From NCBI RefSeq assembly GCF_900111825.1, contig NZ_FOJM01000025.1:1-47716 (forward strand): a stretch of 47,716 bases of DNA, read 5' to 3'. The notes beneath the pieces were generated by a model. The model was not told where the DNA came from. It saw only the letters and a program-made list of their open reading frames with translations, and did not search any database. The position numbers were made by a program, and so were the translations under genes. Within the stretch, counting starts at the first letter, position 1; every line of letters begins with the position of its first letter. Below are positions 6,895 through 15,221 of this stretch, piece after piece. The stretch comes from Pedobacter suwonensis (lineage in GTDB: Bacteria; Bacteroidota; Bacteroidia; Sphingobacteriales; Sphingobacteriaceae).

Positions 6895-8184
6895 ATGTCT
6901 AAAAATGCCTTAGTTTCTTTTAAAGGAACCAAGAATATTAATGCGGAAATCCAGTTAACAGGCTCAAAAAGCGAATGCAACAGGGCTTTAATTATAAGCG
7001 CTTTAAGTAAAAATCTGGTTAAAGTAGATAATCTTTCCAACGCCGCTGATACCGTAACATTAAATGATATCCTGAACAAGCTGGGAGTTGAGGGTAGTGA
7101 TTTGAGAGTAGACGCTAACCGGAAAACGGCAAACTCCGAACTGGTTGATGTGGGGCCTGCCGGAACCGCTATGCGTTTCTTATCGGCGTATCTTTCGGCA
7201 AAAAACGGCAACTTTTTACTTACGGGGACCGAACGCATGAAGCAACGCCCGATCGGTATTTTGGCCGAAGCCTTAAAAACCATTGGTGCTGACATTTCTT
7301 ATGCAGAGGCTGAAGGTTTTCCACCGCTGAATATCAATGGTCCGTTAGACCAGAAAACAAACCAGGTAAGAATTAAAGGCGATATCAGTAGTCAGTATAT
7401 TTCGGCATTGTTAATGATTGCCCCTGTCCTGCCCCAAGGTTTGACTTTAGAAATTGAAGGTGAGCTTACCTCCAGGCCATATGTAGATATGACTTTGGAT
7501 ATGCTTGCAGAAGTTGGTATCGAACATCGCTGGAACGGGAATTCGATCACTATTGAACCCCAGGCTTTTAAACCAGGGACCCTGGTTGTAGAGCCCGATT
7601 GGAGTGCAGCATCCTATTGGTATAGCATTGCAGCTCTCGCTCATGAAGCAGAAATTAATTTACCGGCTTTAAAAGAGAAAAGTTTACAGGGCGATAGCCA
7701 GATCAAAAACATCATGAAGATTTTTGGCATTGCAACCAGTAAAACGGAAAAAGGAATTTCGATCAGCAACCTGGGACTGTCTTTAGATACCAATCAGATA
7801 CTAGACCTTAAAACCTGCCCTGATTTGGCACAAACCATTATCGTTATTGCTGCAGCTTTGGGTAAAAACATGGCTTTTACGGGCCTGGAAACTTTAAAAA
7901 TCAAAGAAACAGACCGCATTGCGGCCCTTCAGAACGAACTGGCAAAAATTGGCGTTACATTGGCTGAAAAAAATCTGATTTATACACTAAACACAGATAA
8001 TCTTCATTTCCCGGATAAAATTACCATTGCAACCTACGAAGACCACCGTATGGCCATGGCTTTTGCACCACTGGCATTGTTGATTAACGAAGTCGAAATT
8101 GAAGACATGCAGGTGGTAGAAAAATCATATCCATATTATTGGGAAGATTTGAAAAAAGCAGGGTTTGAGGTGAAAGAGATTTGA
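6895..8184 (+). CDS. aroA: 3-phosphoshikimate 1-carboxyvinyltransferase (EPSP synthase)
   Basis: Transfers enolpyruvyl from PEP to shikimate-3-phosphate. 429 residues, the usual two-domain length. Motifs: LTGSKSECNRALI, VGPAGTAMRFLSAYL, TERMKQRPI, SSQYISALLM, EPDWSAASYW, KETDRIAALQNELAKIG and YEDHRMAMAFAPLAL. In the PEP loop the common GNAGTAMRP reads GPAGTAMRF here, with Pro for Asn and Phe for Pro at positions known to affect glyphosate binding in other enzymes. Part of the aro cluster, with a 137-nt structured spacer before it. Confidence 0.94.
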   Translation: MSKNALVSFKGTKNINAEIQLTGSKSECNRALIISALSKNLVKVDNLSNAADTVTLNDILNKLGVEGSDLRVDANRKTANSELVDVGPAGTAMRFLSAYLSAKNGNFLLTGTERMKQRPIGILAEALKTIGADISYAEAEGFPPLNINGPLDQKTNQVRIKGDISSQYISALLMIAPVLPQGLTLEIEGELTSRPYVDMTLDMLAEVGIEHRWNGNSITIEPQAFKPGTLVVEPDWSAASYWYSIAALAHEAEINLPALKEKSLQGDSQIKNIMKIFGIATSKTEKGISISNLGLSLDTNQILDLKTCPDLAQTIIVIAAALGKNMAFTGLETLKIKETDRIAALQNELAKIGVTLAEKNLIYTLNTDNLHFPDKITIATYEDHRMAMAFAPLALLINEVEIEDMQVVEKSYPYYWEDLKKAGFEVKEI

Positions 8185-8237
8185 GAAGTGAGATACCAGA
8201 TGTGAGACATCAGATTAATTAAGACAAATAAATAATA

Positions 8238-8266
8238 AGATTTGAGGGAGAAAACTTCTCAAATCT
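8238..8266. repeat. Hairpin and repeated words in the aroA-aroC spacer
   Basis: AGATTTGAG (8238-8246) and CTCAAATCT (8258-8266) form a perfect 9-bp stem with an 11-nt loop. CTCAAATCT recurs near 8315. The 168-nt spacer starts with GAGA/AGATG-type words and ends with their complements (TCTCATATCTACTCTCTC), so the whole spacer could fold back on itself. Confidence 0.5.
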
Positions 8267-8352
8267 AACCCCTAAATAATTTAAAAACTGAAGTTTAGAT
8301 ACGAATTTGGTTCTTCTCAAATCTCATATCTACTCTCTCTTATCTAATAAAC

Positions 8353-9450
8353 ATGGCAGGCAACTCATTCGGACAACTTTTTCGCATCACAACATTTGGC
8401 GAATCTCATGGTGTGGCTATTGGTGTAATTATCGATGGCTGTCCGGCACAATTGGATATTGATATGGATTTTATCCAATCAGAACTGGATAAACGTAAAC
8501 CAGGTCAATCTAAAATCACCACGCAAAGAAAAGAAAGCGATACCGTTCAGATTCTATCGGGTGTATTTGAAGGAAAAAGTACCGGGACACCTATTGCCCT
8601 TTTAATTCCGAATGAGGACCAGCGTTCAAAAGATTACGGGCATAATGTGGATGTTTACCGCCCCAGCCACGCCGATTATGTTTACGATGCCAAATACGGA
8701 ATCCGCGATCACCGCGGTGGCGGGCGCTCGTCTGCACGCGAAACCGCTGCCCGCGTAGCAGCCGGAGCAATTGCCAAATTGCTTTTAAAGCAACAGGGGA
8801 TCGAAATTTTCGCCCATGTAACTTCAGTAGGTACAATTGAAGCGCCAAATTTAGAAGGCAATGACCTATCTGCTTTATTGCAAATCAGAGAAGACAATAT
8901 TGTTCGCTGTGCCGATCCTGCAACTGCACACGAAATGATTGAATTTATAGATTCGGTTAGAAAAGATGGCGATACCGTTGGCGGAAAAATAAGCTGTGTA
9001 ATAAAAGGTTGCCCGGCAGGTTTAGGGGAACCTGTTTTCGATAAATTGCACGCTGATTTAGGTAAAGCCATGCTCAGCATTAATGCCGTTCACGGTTTCG
9101 AATATGGCTCTGGTTTTGCAGGAAGCGAATTAAGGGGTTCACAACATAACGATATCCCCCAACCAAAAGCTGCCGATTCAAAAGTGTTTAAAACCACCAC
9201 CAACTATGCGGGTGGTATTTTAGGCGGGATATCCAACGGAATGGATATTACCTTCAAAGTGGCATTTAAACCTGTAGCTACTATTATGCATAACCAACAA
9301 ACTATAAATGCTGCGGGTGAAGCCTCGGAGATTAAAGGCAAAGGCCGGCACGACCCTTGTGTAGTACCCAGAGCAGTCGTTATTGTTGAAGCAATGGCTG
9401 CACTGGTTTTAGCCGATCAGTTTTTAAGAAACAAAGCCAGTATCATCTAA
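8353..9450 (+). CDS. aroC: Chorismate synthase
   Basis: Last step of the shikimate pathway: FMNH2-dependent elimination of phosphate from EPSP to give chorismate. 365 residues, normal length. The three family signatures are present: FGESHGVAIGVIIDGCPAQL, the GIRDHRGGGRSSARETAARVAAGAIAK block with the flavin-binding Arg/Ser residues, and GRHDPCVVPRAVVIVEAM near the C-terminus. It closes the aromatic set; the DUF1684 gene starts 9 nt after its stop. Confidence 0.96.
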   Translation: MAGNSFGQLFRITTFGESHGVAIGVIIDGCPAQLDIDMDFIQSELDKRKPGQSKITTQRKESDTVQILSGVFEGKSTGTPIALLIPNEDQRSKDYGHNVDVYRPSHADYVYDAKYGIRDHRGGGRSSARETAARVAAGAIAKLLLKQQGIEIFAHVTSVGTIEAPNLEGNDLSALLQIREDNIVRCADPATAHEMIEFIDSVRKDGDTVGGKISCVIKGCPAGLGEPVFDKLHADLGKAMLSINAVHGFEYGSGFAGSELRGSQHNDIPQPKAADSKVFKTTTNYAGGILGGISNGMDITFKVAFKPVATIMHNQQTINAAGEASEIKGKGRHDPCVVPRAVVIVEAMAALVLADQFLRNKASII

Positions 9451-9459
9451 TTTTCCTCA

Positions 9460-10068
9460 ATGAAAATTTTCACCTTTCTATTGCTCCTCATCAGCATGAA
9501 CAGCTTTGCCCAAAGCTACGCTGAACAGATTGCAAAGCACCGTGAGGCTTACATGCAGGATTTTATAAAAGACGAACGCGCTCCACTAAAGAAAAGTGAC
9601 CTGCAAAACCTGCACTTTTACGACGCGGACAGTACTTATAAAATATTCGCTACAATAGCATTACTAAAAAACGAAAAAGTTTTCAAGATGCCTGCTTTTA
9701 ATGGTTCAAGCAGCGATTATTACCGGTATGCACATGTTAACTTCGTTTTGGATGAAAAGAAAATCCAAATGACTTTGTATAGAAGTGTTGCTTTGTCAAA
9801 CAACCCATTATATAAAGATCACCTCTTTTTGCCTTTTACAGATGAAACCAACAATAAGGAAACTTATGGTGGTGGCAGGTACATTGATCTGGATGCTAAA
9901 GAAATTGTCGATAATCACATCGAAATCGATTTCAACAAGGCTTATAATCCATATTGCGCCTTTAGTGAAGGCTATCGCTGTCCGGTACCACCAGAAGAAA
10001 ACGACCTGCAATTGGCCATAAAAGCAGGAGAGAAATTATATACGGGAAAAAAGAAACATCAAAAATAA
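9460..10068 (+). CDS. Secreted DUF1684 protein
   Basis: 202 residues: a signal peptide (MKIFTFLLLLISMNSFAQS) and then a DUF1684 domain with its typical blocks YAEQIAKHREAYMQDFIKDERAPL, the internal YGGGRYIDLDAKE, and the C-terminal IDFNKAYNPYCAFSEGYRCPVPPEENDLQLAIKAGEKLY. DUF1684 has no established biochemical role. The ATG is 9 nt after aroC, so it may be cotranscribed, but export argues against a direct part in aromatic synthesis. Confidence 0.85.
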   Translation: MKIFTFLLLLISMNSFAQSYAEQIAKHREAYMQDFIKDERAPLKKSDLQNLHFYDADSTYKIFATIALLKNEKVFKMPAFNGSSSDYYRYAHVNFVLDEKKIQMTLYRSVALSNNPLYKDHLFLPFTDETNNKETYGGGRYIDLDAKEIVDNHIEIDFNKAYNPYCAFSEGYRCPVPPEENDLQLAIKAGEKLYTGKKKHQK

Positions 10069-10261
10069 ATTTTTACGGAAATTACGCTGAAAATCGTTGA
10101 TACAACTTTTACTCCTTTCTAATGAACTAACTTCAGATTAAGTTTGATTTATTAAAGAAAAAAATGATCAAGGAATCACTTTTTTAATCATGCCTCAACA
10201 TTAATCATCTTCAATAGAAATAAAAAGACGATGATCAATCATCTAACTATCCAGCTATTCG

Positions 10262-12682
10262 TTAAAATAGCGAAGGATATTTAGAGGGATTTGCATCATG
10301 CATCATCTGGTAAACAGCTTCAATTACATCATCAACAGAAGGCTTACTGAAATAATCACCATCTGATCCGAATGGTGGGCGATGTGCTTTGGCCGATAAT
10401 GTTTTTGGCTGACCATCTAAATGAAAATAACCTTTCTGTTCTTCCAGTACCTGTTGAAGGATATAGGCCGATGCCCCTCCGGGAACATCCTCATCCACCA
10501 CCAATAATTTACTGGTTTTGGCAAGTGATTTTACACAAACCTGTGTAATATCAAAAGGTAAAAGCGTTTGTGTGTCTATAATTTCGACAGAAATACCCAA
10601 TAAGTTCAGCTCTTCTGCTGCTTCCTGAACAATTCTTAATGACGAACCGTAAGAGATAACCGTAATATCAGTTCCTTCTTCTAAAACCTCTGCCCGGCCT
10701 AAGGGTACTGTAAAATCACCGGCATTACCCGGCAGTTTTTCTTTAAGGCGGTAACCATTTAAACATTCAATTACAATGGCTGGTTCATCAGCCCTGAAAA
10801 GAGTATTATACATACCTGCAGCCTGCGTCATATTTCTTGGCACGCATAAATGCATACCTCTTAAGGCCCCTAAAATCATGCTAATTGGCGATCCGGAATG
10901 CCAGATTCCCTCCAATCGATGACCACGGGTGCGCACAATAACCGGCGCTTTCTGAATTCCTTTGGTACGGTATGAGAGCGATGCCAGGTCATCACTAAGC
11001 ACATTTAAAGCAAAAATCAAATAATCAAGATATTGGATTTCGGCAATAGGCTTTAAACCCCTCATGGCTAAACCTATCCCCTGCCCCATAATGGTCATTT
11101 CCCTGATGCCGGTATCGGTGATTCTTAACTCGCCATATTTAGCCTGCAAACCTGCAAAACCTTGATTTACATCTCCAATGTTTCCTAAATCTTCTCCAAA
11201 AGCAACCAAACGCGGATCGCGTGCAAAGTTTTCATTAAAGCAGGCGTTGAGTACTTCCCTACCATCAACCATTTTCGATTGTTCATCATATACGGCTTCA
11301 ACCAGTGCAATCTTATCCGGACTTTCATTACCATTGGTATGCAGTTTGGAATTGTAACGATCGTAATTTAAATGATCCTGTAGTTTATACCATTCCACCA
11401 GTTTATCCCGTTCAGGACTGCTAAAAGCAGCTGATAAACGTATGGCTTTGCGTGCAGCTGCAAATACTTCCCTGCGTTGCGCATCAGCAATTGAAGCTAA
11501 TCCTGCCGCAATTTTTGCCAGTTCGGGCTGATGTTTAGCTACGCCGCTAACCAAATCAACTACTTGCTTCTGTTCTGGTTTAATGCTGTCCAAAAACTCA
11601 TTCCAGGCTTCTTTTTGGGCGTTGCGAACAAAAATCTTTGCCTCTTTTTCAAGCGCTGCGATTTCCTCTTCGGTTGCCAGGGCCGATTCGAGCATCCAGG
11701 CACGCATTTTCTGGATACAATCGTATTCAGTTTCCCAAGATAGGCGTTCTTTTGATTTGTACCTTTCGTGCGAACCAGATGTGGAGTGTCCCTGAGGCTG
11801 GGTGAGTTCGGTAACATGGATTAAAACAGGTACATGTTCATCCCGGCAAACCTGTATCGCCTTTTCATACACCTCACATAAAGCCGGATAATCCCAGCCT
11901 TTTACTTTATAAATTTCATATCCTGGCTGGTCAGCATCACGCTGAAAACCTTTTAAAACCTCAGAAATATCTTCTTTTGTAGTTTGATATTTTGCCGGAA
12001 CGGAAATGCCATAATCATCATCCCAAATAGAAATGGCCATGGGTATCTGTAATACGCCAGCAGCATTAATGGCCTCGAAAAATACCCCTTCAGAAGTTGA
12101 TGCGTTGCCAATGGTACCAAAGGCCACCTCATTTCCGTTTACAGAAAAGTGTTTTAAATAATCGAGTTCTTTATTTTGCCTGAATAATTTAGAAGCATAA
12201 GCCAAACCTACCAAGCGGGCCATCTGCCCACCGGTTGGCGAAATATCAGATGAGCAATTTTTAATCTGCGTTAAATCGTTCCAGCTGCCGTCTTCATTTA
12301 CAGATTTTGTTGCAAAATGGCAGTTCATCTGTCTTCCCCCCGAAAATGGATCCGCACCTTCTGCCGGATTAGCATAGAGCTGCGCAAAAAATTCTTTGAT
12401 AGTAGAAATCCCTGTGGCAAAGGCAAAAGTTTGATCGCGGTAATAACCCGAGCGCCAGTCGCCATTTTTAAATGCTTTAGCCATGGCCAATTGCGGAACC
12501 TCTTTCCCATCGCCGAAAATGCCAAATTTAGCCTTACCTGTTAATACTTCCCTGCGGCCTAAAATACTGGCCTGCCTACTTTCGAAGGCAATTTTATAGT
12601 CGTTTATAACAATAGATTTAAAATCGTTAAAACTAAGTTCGGAAGCATCAATAGTTTTGGTCATCAATTTTTCATTCGGCAT
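10262..12682 (-). CDS. Fused 2-oxoacid dehydrogenase E1 (alpha + beta)
   Basis: Thiamine-diphosphate E1 that decarboxylates a 2-oxoacid and hands the acyl group to E2 lipoyl domains, most likely branched-chain 2-oxoacids. 806 residues: alpha part about 1-400 (GGRQMNCHF, the ThDP motif GNASTSEG...WDDDYGIS, GHSTSGSHERYKS), linker, beta part about 465-806 (VAFGEDLGNIGDVNQGF, TIMGQGIGLAMRGLKPIAEIQYLDY, a C-terminal transketolase domain). Alpha-beta fusions of this kind are common in Bacteroidota. The ATG at 12682 is preferred over an upstream TTG at 12691 because a TATATTTG box ends 22 nt before it. E2 and E3 genes are not in the window. Confidence 0.88.
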   Translation of the reverse strand: MPNEKLMTKTIDASELSFNDFKSIVINDYKIAFESRQASILGRREVLTGKAKFGIFGDGKEVPQLAMAKAFKNGDWRSGYYRDQTFAFATGISTIKEFFAQLYANPAEGADPFSGGRQMNCHFATKSVNEDGSWNDLTQIKNCSSDISPTGGQMARLVGLAYASKLFRQNKELDYLKHFSVNGNEVAFGTIGNASTSEGVFFEAINAAGVLQIPMAISIWDDDYGISVPAKYQTTKEDISEVLKGFQRDADQPGYEIYKVKGWDYPALCEVYEKAIQVCRDEHVPVLIHVTELTQPQGHSTSGSHERYKSKERLSWETEYDCIQKMRAWMLESALATEEEIAALEKEAKIFVRNAQKEAWNEFLDSIKPEQKQVVDLVSGVAKHQPELAKIAAGLASIADAQRREVFAAARKAIRLSAAFSSPERDKLVEWYKLQDHLNYDRYNSKLHTNGNESPDKIALVEAVYDEQSKMVDGREVLNACFNENFARDPRLVAFGEDLGNIGDVNQGFAGLQAKYGELRITDTGIREMTIMGQGIGLAMRGLKPIAEIQYLDYLIFALNVLSDDLASLSYRTKGIQKAPVIVRTRGHRLEGIWHSGSPISMILGALRGMHLCVPRNMTQAAGMYNTLFRADEPAIVIECLNGYRLKEKLPGNAGDFTVPLGRAEVLEEGTDITVISYGSSLRIVQEAAEELNLLGISVEIIDTQTLLPFDITQVCVKSLAKTSKLLVVDEDVPGGASAYILQQVLEEQKGYFHLDGQPKTLSAKAHRPPFGSDGDYFSKPSVDDVIEAVYQMMHDANPSKYPSLF

Positions 12683-12704
12683 AGTAATCAAAGATTGGTT
12701 GCGG

Positions 12705-12712
12705 CAAATATA
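12705..12712 (-). promoter_or_regulatory. -7 box of the E1 dehydrogenase promoter
   Basis: On the minus strand TATATTTG, an exact TAnnTTTG match, 22 nt before the ATG at 12682. Expected start near 12698, leader about 16 nt. No -33 match is seen. Confidence 0.5.
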
Positions 12713-12787
12713 TGGAAAATTAAAAGTTTGCCTTTACCCTACATTGTAAAATTATATATGGATTTGCAAAATATATTTGGAATAGTT

Positions 12788-12816
12788 TTTGTTTTATTAG
12801 GAAAACATTAAATTTG
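12788..12816 (+). promoter_or_regulatory. Promoter of the DUF1573 gene
   Basis: TTTG (12788-12791), 17-nt spacer, TAAATTTG (12809-12816): good matches to both Bacteroidota promoter elements. Start expected near 12823, about 30 nt before the ATG at 12854. Confidence 0.6.
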
Positions 12817-12853
12817 TTTTAGAATTATTAAAAAATAAATCACACCACATAAC

Positions 12854-13246
12854 ATGAAAAAGATCTTAGTATTATTCGCTTTTGTTTTAGGTTTGGGTCT
12901 TGCAGCAAACGCACAAACCAAACCTGCAGAGTTCAAATTTGAATCAGAAACGCACGATTTTGGTAAAATTGTTTTGAACAAACCAGTAACTTACGATTTC
13001 AAATACACCAATGTTGGCGAAGCGCCTTTAATTATCACCAAAGCTGAGGCAAGCTGTGGGTGTACAGTACCTAAGTATACTTCTACACCAATAAAAAAAG
13101 GTGAAACCGGTGTAATTTCAGTAACGTTTAACGCCGCTGCTGGTCCATCAACCTTTTCTAAAGCAGTAACCATTACTTCAAATGCAAAAACACCAATTAA
13201 AGTGCTTTACATTAAAGGCGAAACAGTTGCCGCATCTTCAAAATAA
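12854..13246 (+). CDS. Secreted DUF1573 protein
   Basis: 130 residues with a clear signal peptide ending ANAQT. The rest is a single DUF1573 domain, an Ig/ASPM-SPD2-like beta-sandwich: FKFESETHDFGKIVLNKPVTYDFKYTNVGEAPLIITKAEASCGCTVPKYTSTPIKKGETGVISVTFN. The SCGCT motif is the family hallmark. These abundant small Bacteroidota exoproteins have no settled function. Monocistronic: its own promoter, and a strong terminator 24 nt after the stop. Confidence 0.9.
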   Translation: MKKILVLFAFVLGLGLAANAQTKPAEFKFESETHDFGKIVLNKPVTYDFKYTNVGEAPLIITKAEASCGCTVPKYTSTPIKKGETGVISVTFNAAAGPSTFSKAVTITSNAKTPIKVLYIKGETVAASSK

Positions 13247-13265
13247 TTTTTAAACGATAATATTT

Positions 13266-13302
13266 AAAAAGTCCGGATTTTCATCCGGACTTTTTTATTT
13301 TT
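13266..13302 (+). terminator. Terminator of the DUF1573 gene, overlapping the next promoter
   Basis: AAAAAGTCCGGAT (13266-13278), loop TTTC, ATCCGGAC (13283-13290), then TTTTTTATTTTT. The T-tract itself contains TATTTTTG (13296-13303), the -7 box of the aminotransferase gene. Confidence 0.92.
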
Positions 13303-13303
13303 G
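13296..13303 (+). promoter_or_regulatory. -7 box of the aminotransferase gene, inside a terminator tail
   Basis: TATTTTTG, an exact TAnnTTTG match, built from the last bases of the upstream T-tract. The ATG follows only 4 nt later (13308), so transcription would begin at or just after the start codon: a predicted leaderless mRNA. No -33 element is visible within the hairpin region. Confidence 0.5.
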
Positions 13304-13307
13304 TGCC

Positions 13308-14507
13308 ATGCCAAAAATTTCACAAAAAGGTGTGCAGATGCCTGCTTCACCAATCAGAAAGTTAACTCCATTTGCAGATCAAGCTAAAAAAGATGGTAAA
13401 AAAGTTTTCCATTTAAATATTGGTCAGCCAGACATAGAGACACCCGAAGGAATGTTAAATGCCATCAAAAACATTGATTTTAATGTTTGGGCCTATACAC
13501 CATCAGAAGGTACCCTTGCTTACCGTTTAAAACTTACCGAATACTACAATAAACTGGGTTACGATATTACGCCAGAAAATATCCTGGTAACCGTTGGTGG
13601 CTCAGAGGCCATCACCATTGCCATGCAAACCTGTGTAAATGAAGGAGATGAAATTATCATTCCGGAACCTTTTTACGCCAATTACAATGGCTTTGCCTGT
13701 ATGAGCAATGTTGTGGTGAAACCGATTCTTTCTTATATCGAAAATGGTTTTGCATTGCCACCGATTGCCGAATTCGAAAAATTAATTACAGAAAAAACCA
13801 AAGCAATTATTATCTGCAACCCTAATAACCCAACGGGTTATTTATATTCTAAAGAAGAATTAGAGGCTTTAAAAACGCTTTGTGTTAAATACGATCTGTT
13901 TTTATTCTCTGATGAAGCGTATCGCGAATTCTGTTATGATGGAAGGGAATTTATTTCGCCAATGCATTTGGATGGTTTGGATGAAAATGTGGTGGTTATG
14001 GATACGGTTTCTAAACGTTACAGTGCATGTGGCGCACGCTTAGGCTGTTTGATTACCAAAAACAAAGAAGTGATTGCATCAGGATTAAAATTCGCACAGG
14101 CAAGGTTAAGCCCGGGCATGGTAGAACAGATTGCTGGTGCGGCAGCTGTAGATACTCCGGACAGTTATTTCGAAAAAGTAAATACCGAATATACTTTACG
14201 CAGAGATACATTGGTTAACCGGTTAAATAATATTGATGGCGTTTTTTGTCCTAATCCGGGGGGTGCATTTTATGTAGTAGCCAAATTCCCGATTGATGAT
14301 GCCGATAAATTCTGCCAGTGGATCTTAGAGGATTTTAACCACAATAATCAAACGGTTATGATGGCGCCTGCTACCGGCTTTTACTCTACCGCTGGCTCTG
14401 GTAAAAATGAAGTCCGTATGGCTTACGTTTTAAATACCAATGACTTAAATGCAGCTATGGACTGTCTGGAAATAGCGTTGAAGCAATATCCGGGAAGAGT
14501 GGATTAA
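13308..14507 (+). CDS. PLP-dependent class I aminotransferase (aspartate-aminotransferase-like)
   Basis: Cytoplasmic fold-type I aminotransferase, 399 residues. Visible are the cofactor and substrate residues: NIGQPDIETP, TVGGSEAITIA, ICNPNNPTGYLYS, FSDEAYREF, the Schiff-base lysine in VMDTVSKRYSACGARLGCLI, and the Arg region NEVRMAYVL. The PGGAFYVVAKFP block is typical of the group that acts on Asp or aromatic substrates. It might supply the transamination step for Phe/Tyr made by the aro cluster 4 kb away, but the substrate cannot be fixed from sequence. No other dedicated aminotransferase gene is in the window. Confidence 0.88.
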   Translation: MPKISQKGVQMPASPIRKLTPFADQAKKDGKKVFHLNIGQPDIETPEGMLNAIKNIDFNVWAYTPSEGTLAYRLKLTEYYNKLGYDITPENILVTVGGSEAITIAMQTCVNEGDEIIIPEPFYANYNGFACMSNVVVKPILSYIENGFALPPIAEFEKLITEKTKAIIICNPNNPTGYLYSKEELEALKTLCVKYDLFLFSDEAYREFCYDGREFISPMHLDGLDENVVVMDTVSKRYSACGARLGCLITKNKEVIASGLKFAQARLSPGMVEQIAGAAAVDTPDSYFEKVNTEYTLRRDTLVNRLNNIDGVFCPNPGGAFYVVAKFPIDDADKFCQWILEDFNHNNQTVMMAPATGFYSTAGSGKNEVRMAYVLNTNDLNAAMDCLEIALKQYPGRVD

Positions 14508-14521
14508 CGATACCTCGTTTA

Positions 14522-14565
14522 AGCCGGTTGCTTGGTGAACAGCGGTTCATTACAAGTAACCGGCT
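14522..14565. repeat. Two-level hairpin after the aminotransferase gene
   Basis: AGCCGGTTGCTTG (14522-14534) pairs with CAAGTAACCGGCT (14553-14565), with one G-U pair. Inside, TGAAC and GTTCA form a second stem. There is no T-tract, so it may be a terminator of another kind, an mRNA-stabilising end or a repeat. Confidence 0.55.
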
Positions 14566-14726
14566 AAATAGTTAAGCCAGAGTGGCTGAACGTGTATGAT
14601 AACATTTAAACATCAAAGCAGATCCAAAAACATTTCTTTCAACTGATCCATGATAGTTGTTTGTGTATTCTGATCACCTGTTTCATTTTACCAAAACAAT
14701 AAACAAAATGCAATGGTTTTGAGATC

Positions 14727-14999
14727 ATGAATGCATTTAATATTGAAATTAACCATAATGATCAGGCACTAACACTGACCATTATTCCACAACATGATCA
14801 TTTTAGGATTGTTTATTTAGAAGAGATTTTAGGCATTTTAAAAAAACAAGGATCTGACTGGATCTTAATGAAAGCGGACGAGATCGATGCTGAAACATTA
14901 GTCACTAAAAATAAACTGACTGGAAGCGGTCACCACATTTCTTTAGGCGTAGCCGAGATCAACCAGATTTCCGGCGCAATAGAAAACCATCTGCAATAA
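14727..14999 (+). CDS. Small conserved-looking protein of unknown function
   Basis: 90 residues, acidic, no signal peptide or membrane segment. The sequence (FNIEINHNDQALTLTIIPQHDHFRIVY, then ILKKQGSDWILM, ending VAEINQISGAIENHLQ) suggests a small alpha/beta protein. I do not recognise the family. The codon use looks coding and the ATG follows AT-rich DNA, but no promoter stands out. It is isolated between the aminotransferase and the next unknown gene. Confidence 0.6.
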   Translation: MNAFNIEINHNDQALTLTIIPQHDHFRIVYLEEILGILKKQGSDWILMKADEIDAETLVTKNKLTGSGHHISLGVAEINQISGAIENHLQ

Positions 15000-15221
15000 T
15001 ATATCTAATGCAATTTTCCTAACGATGAGTTGGGAAAGTCTATGCATTTTCCATACTTCCCTAATTTGAATGTGGGTGTTACTTTACCACATGATATAGC
15101 CTGTTTACGCTAGCCAACAATTGTTAACATTTATTTTCGCCACGTTAAAGTAGCTTTTTACCAAGTTGATTCGGAAAATGAAAATAAAAAAGCTAGAATT
15201 AGGCAATTGGCTTTTGAGCAA

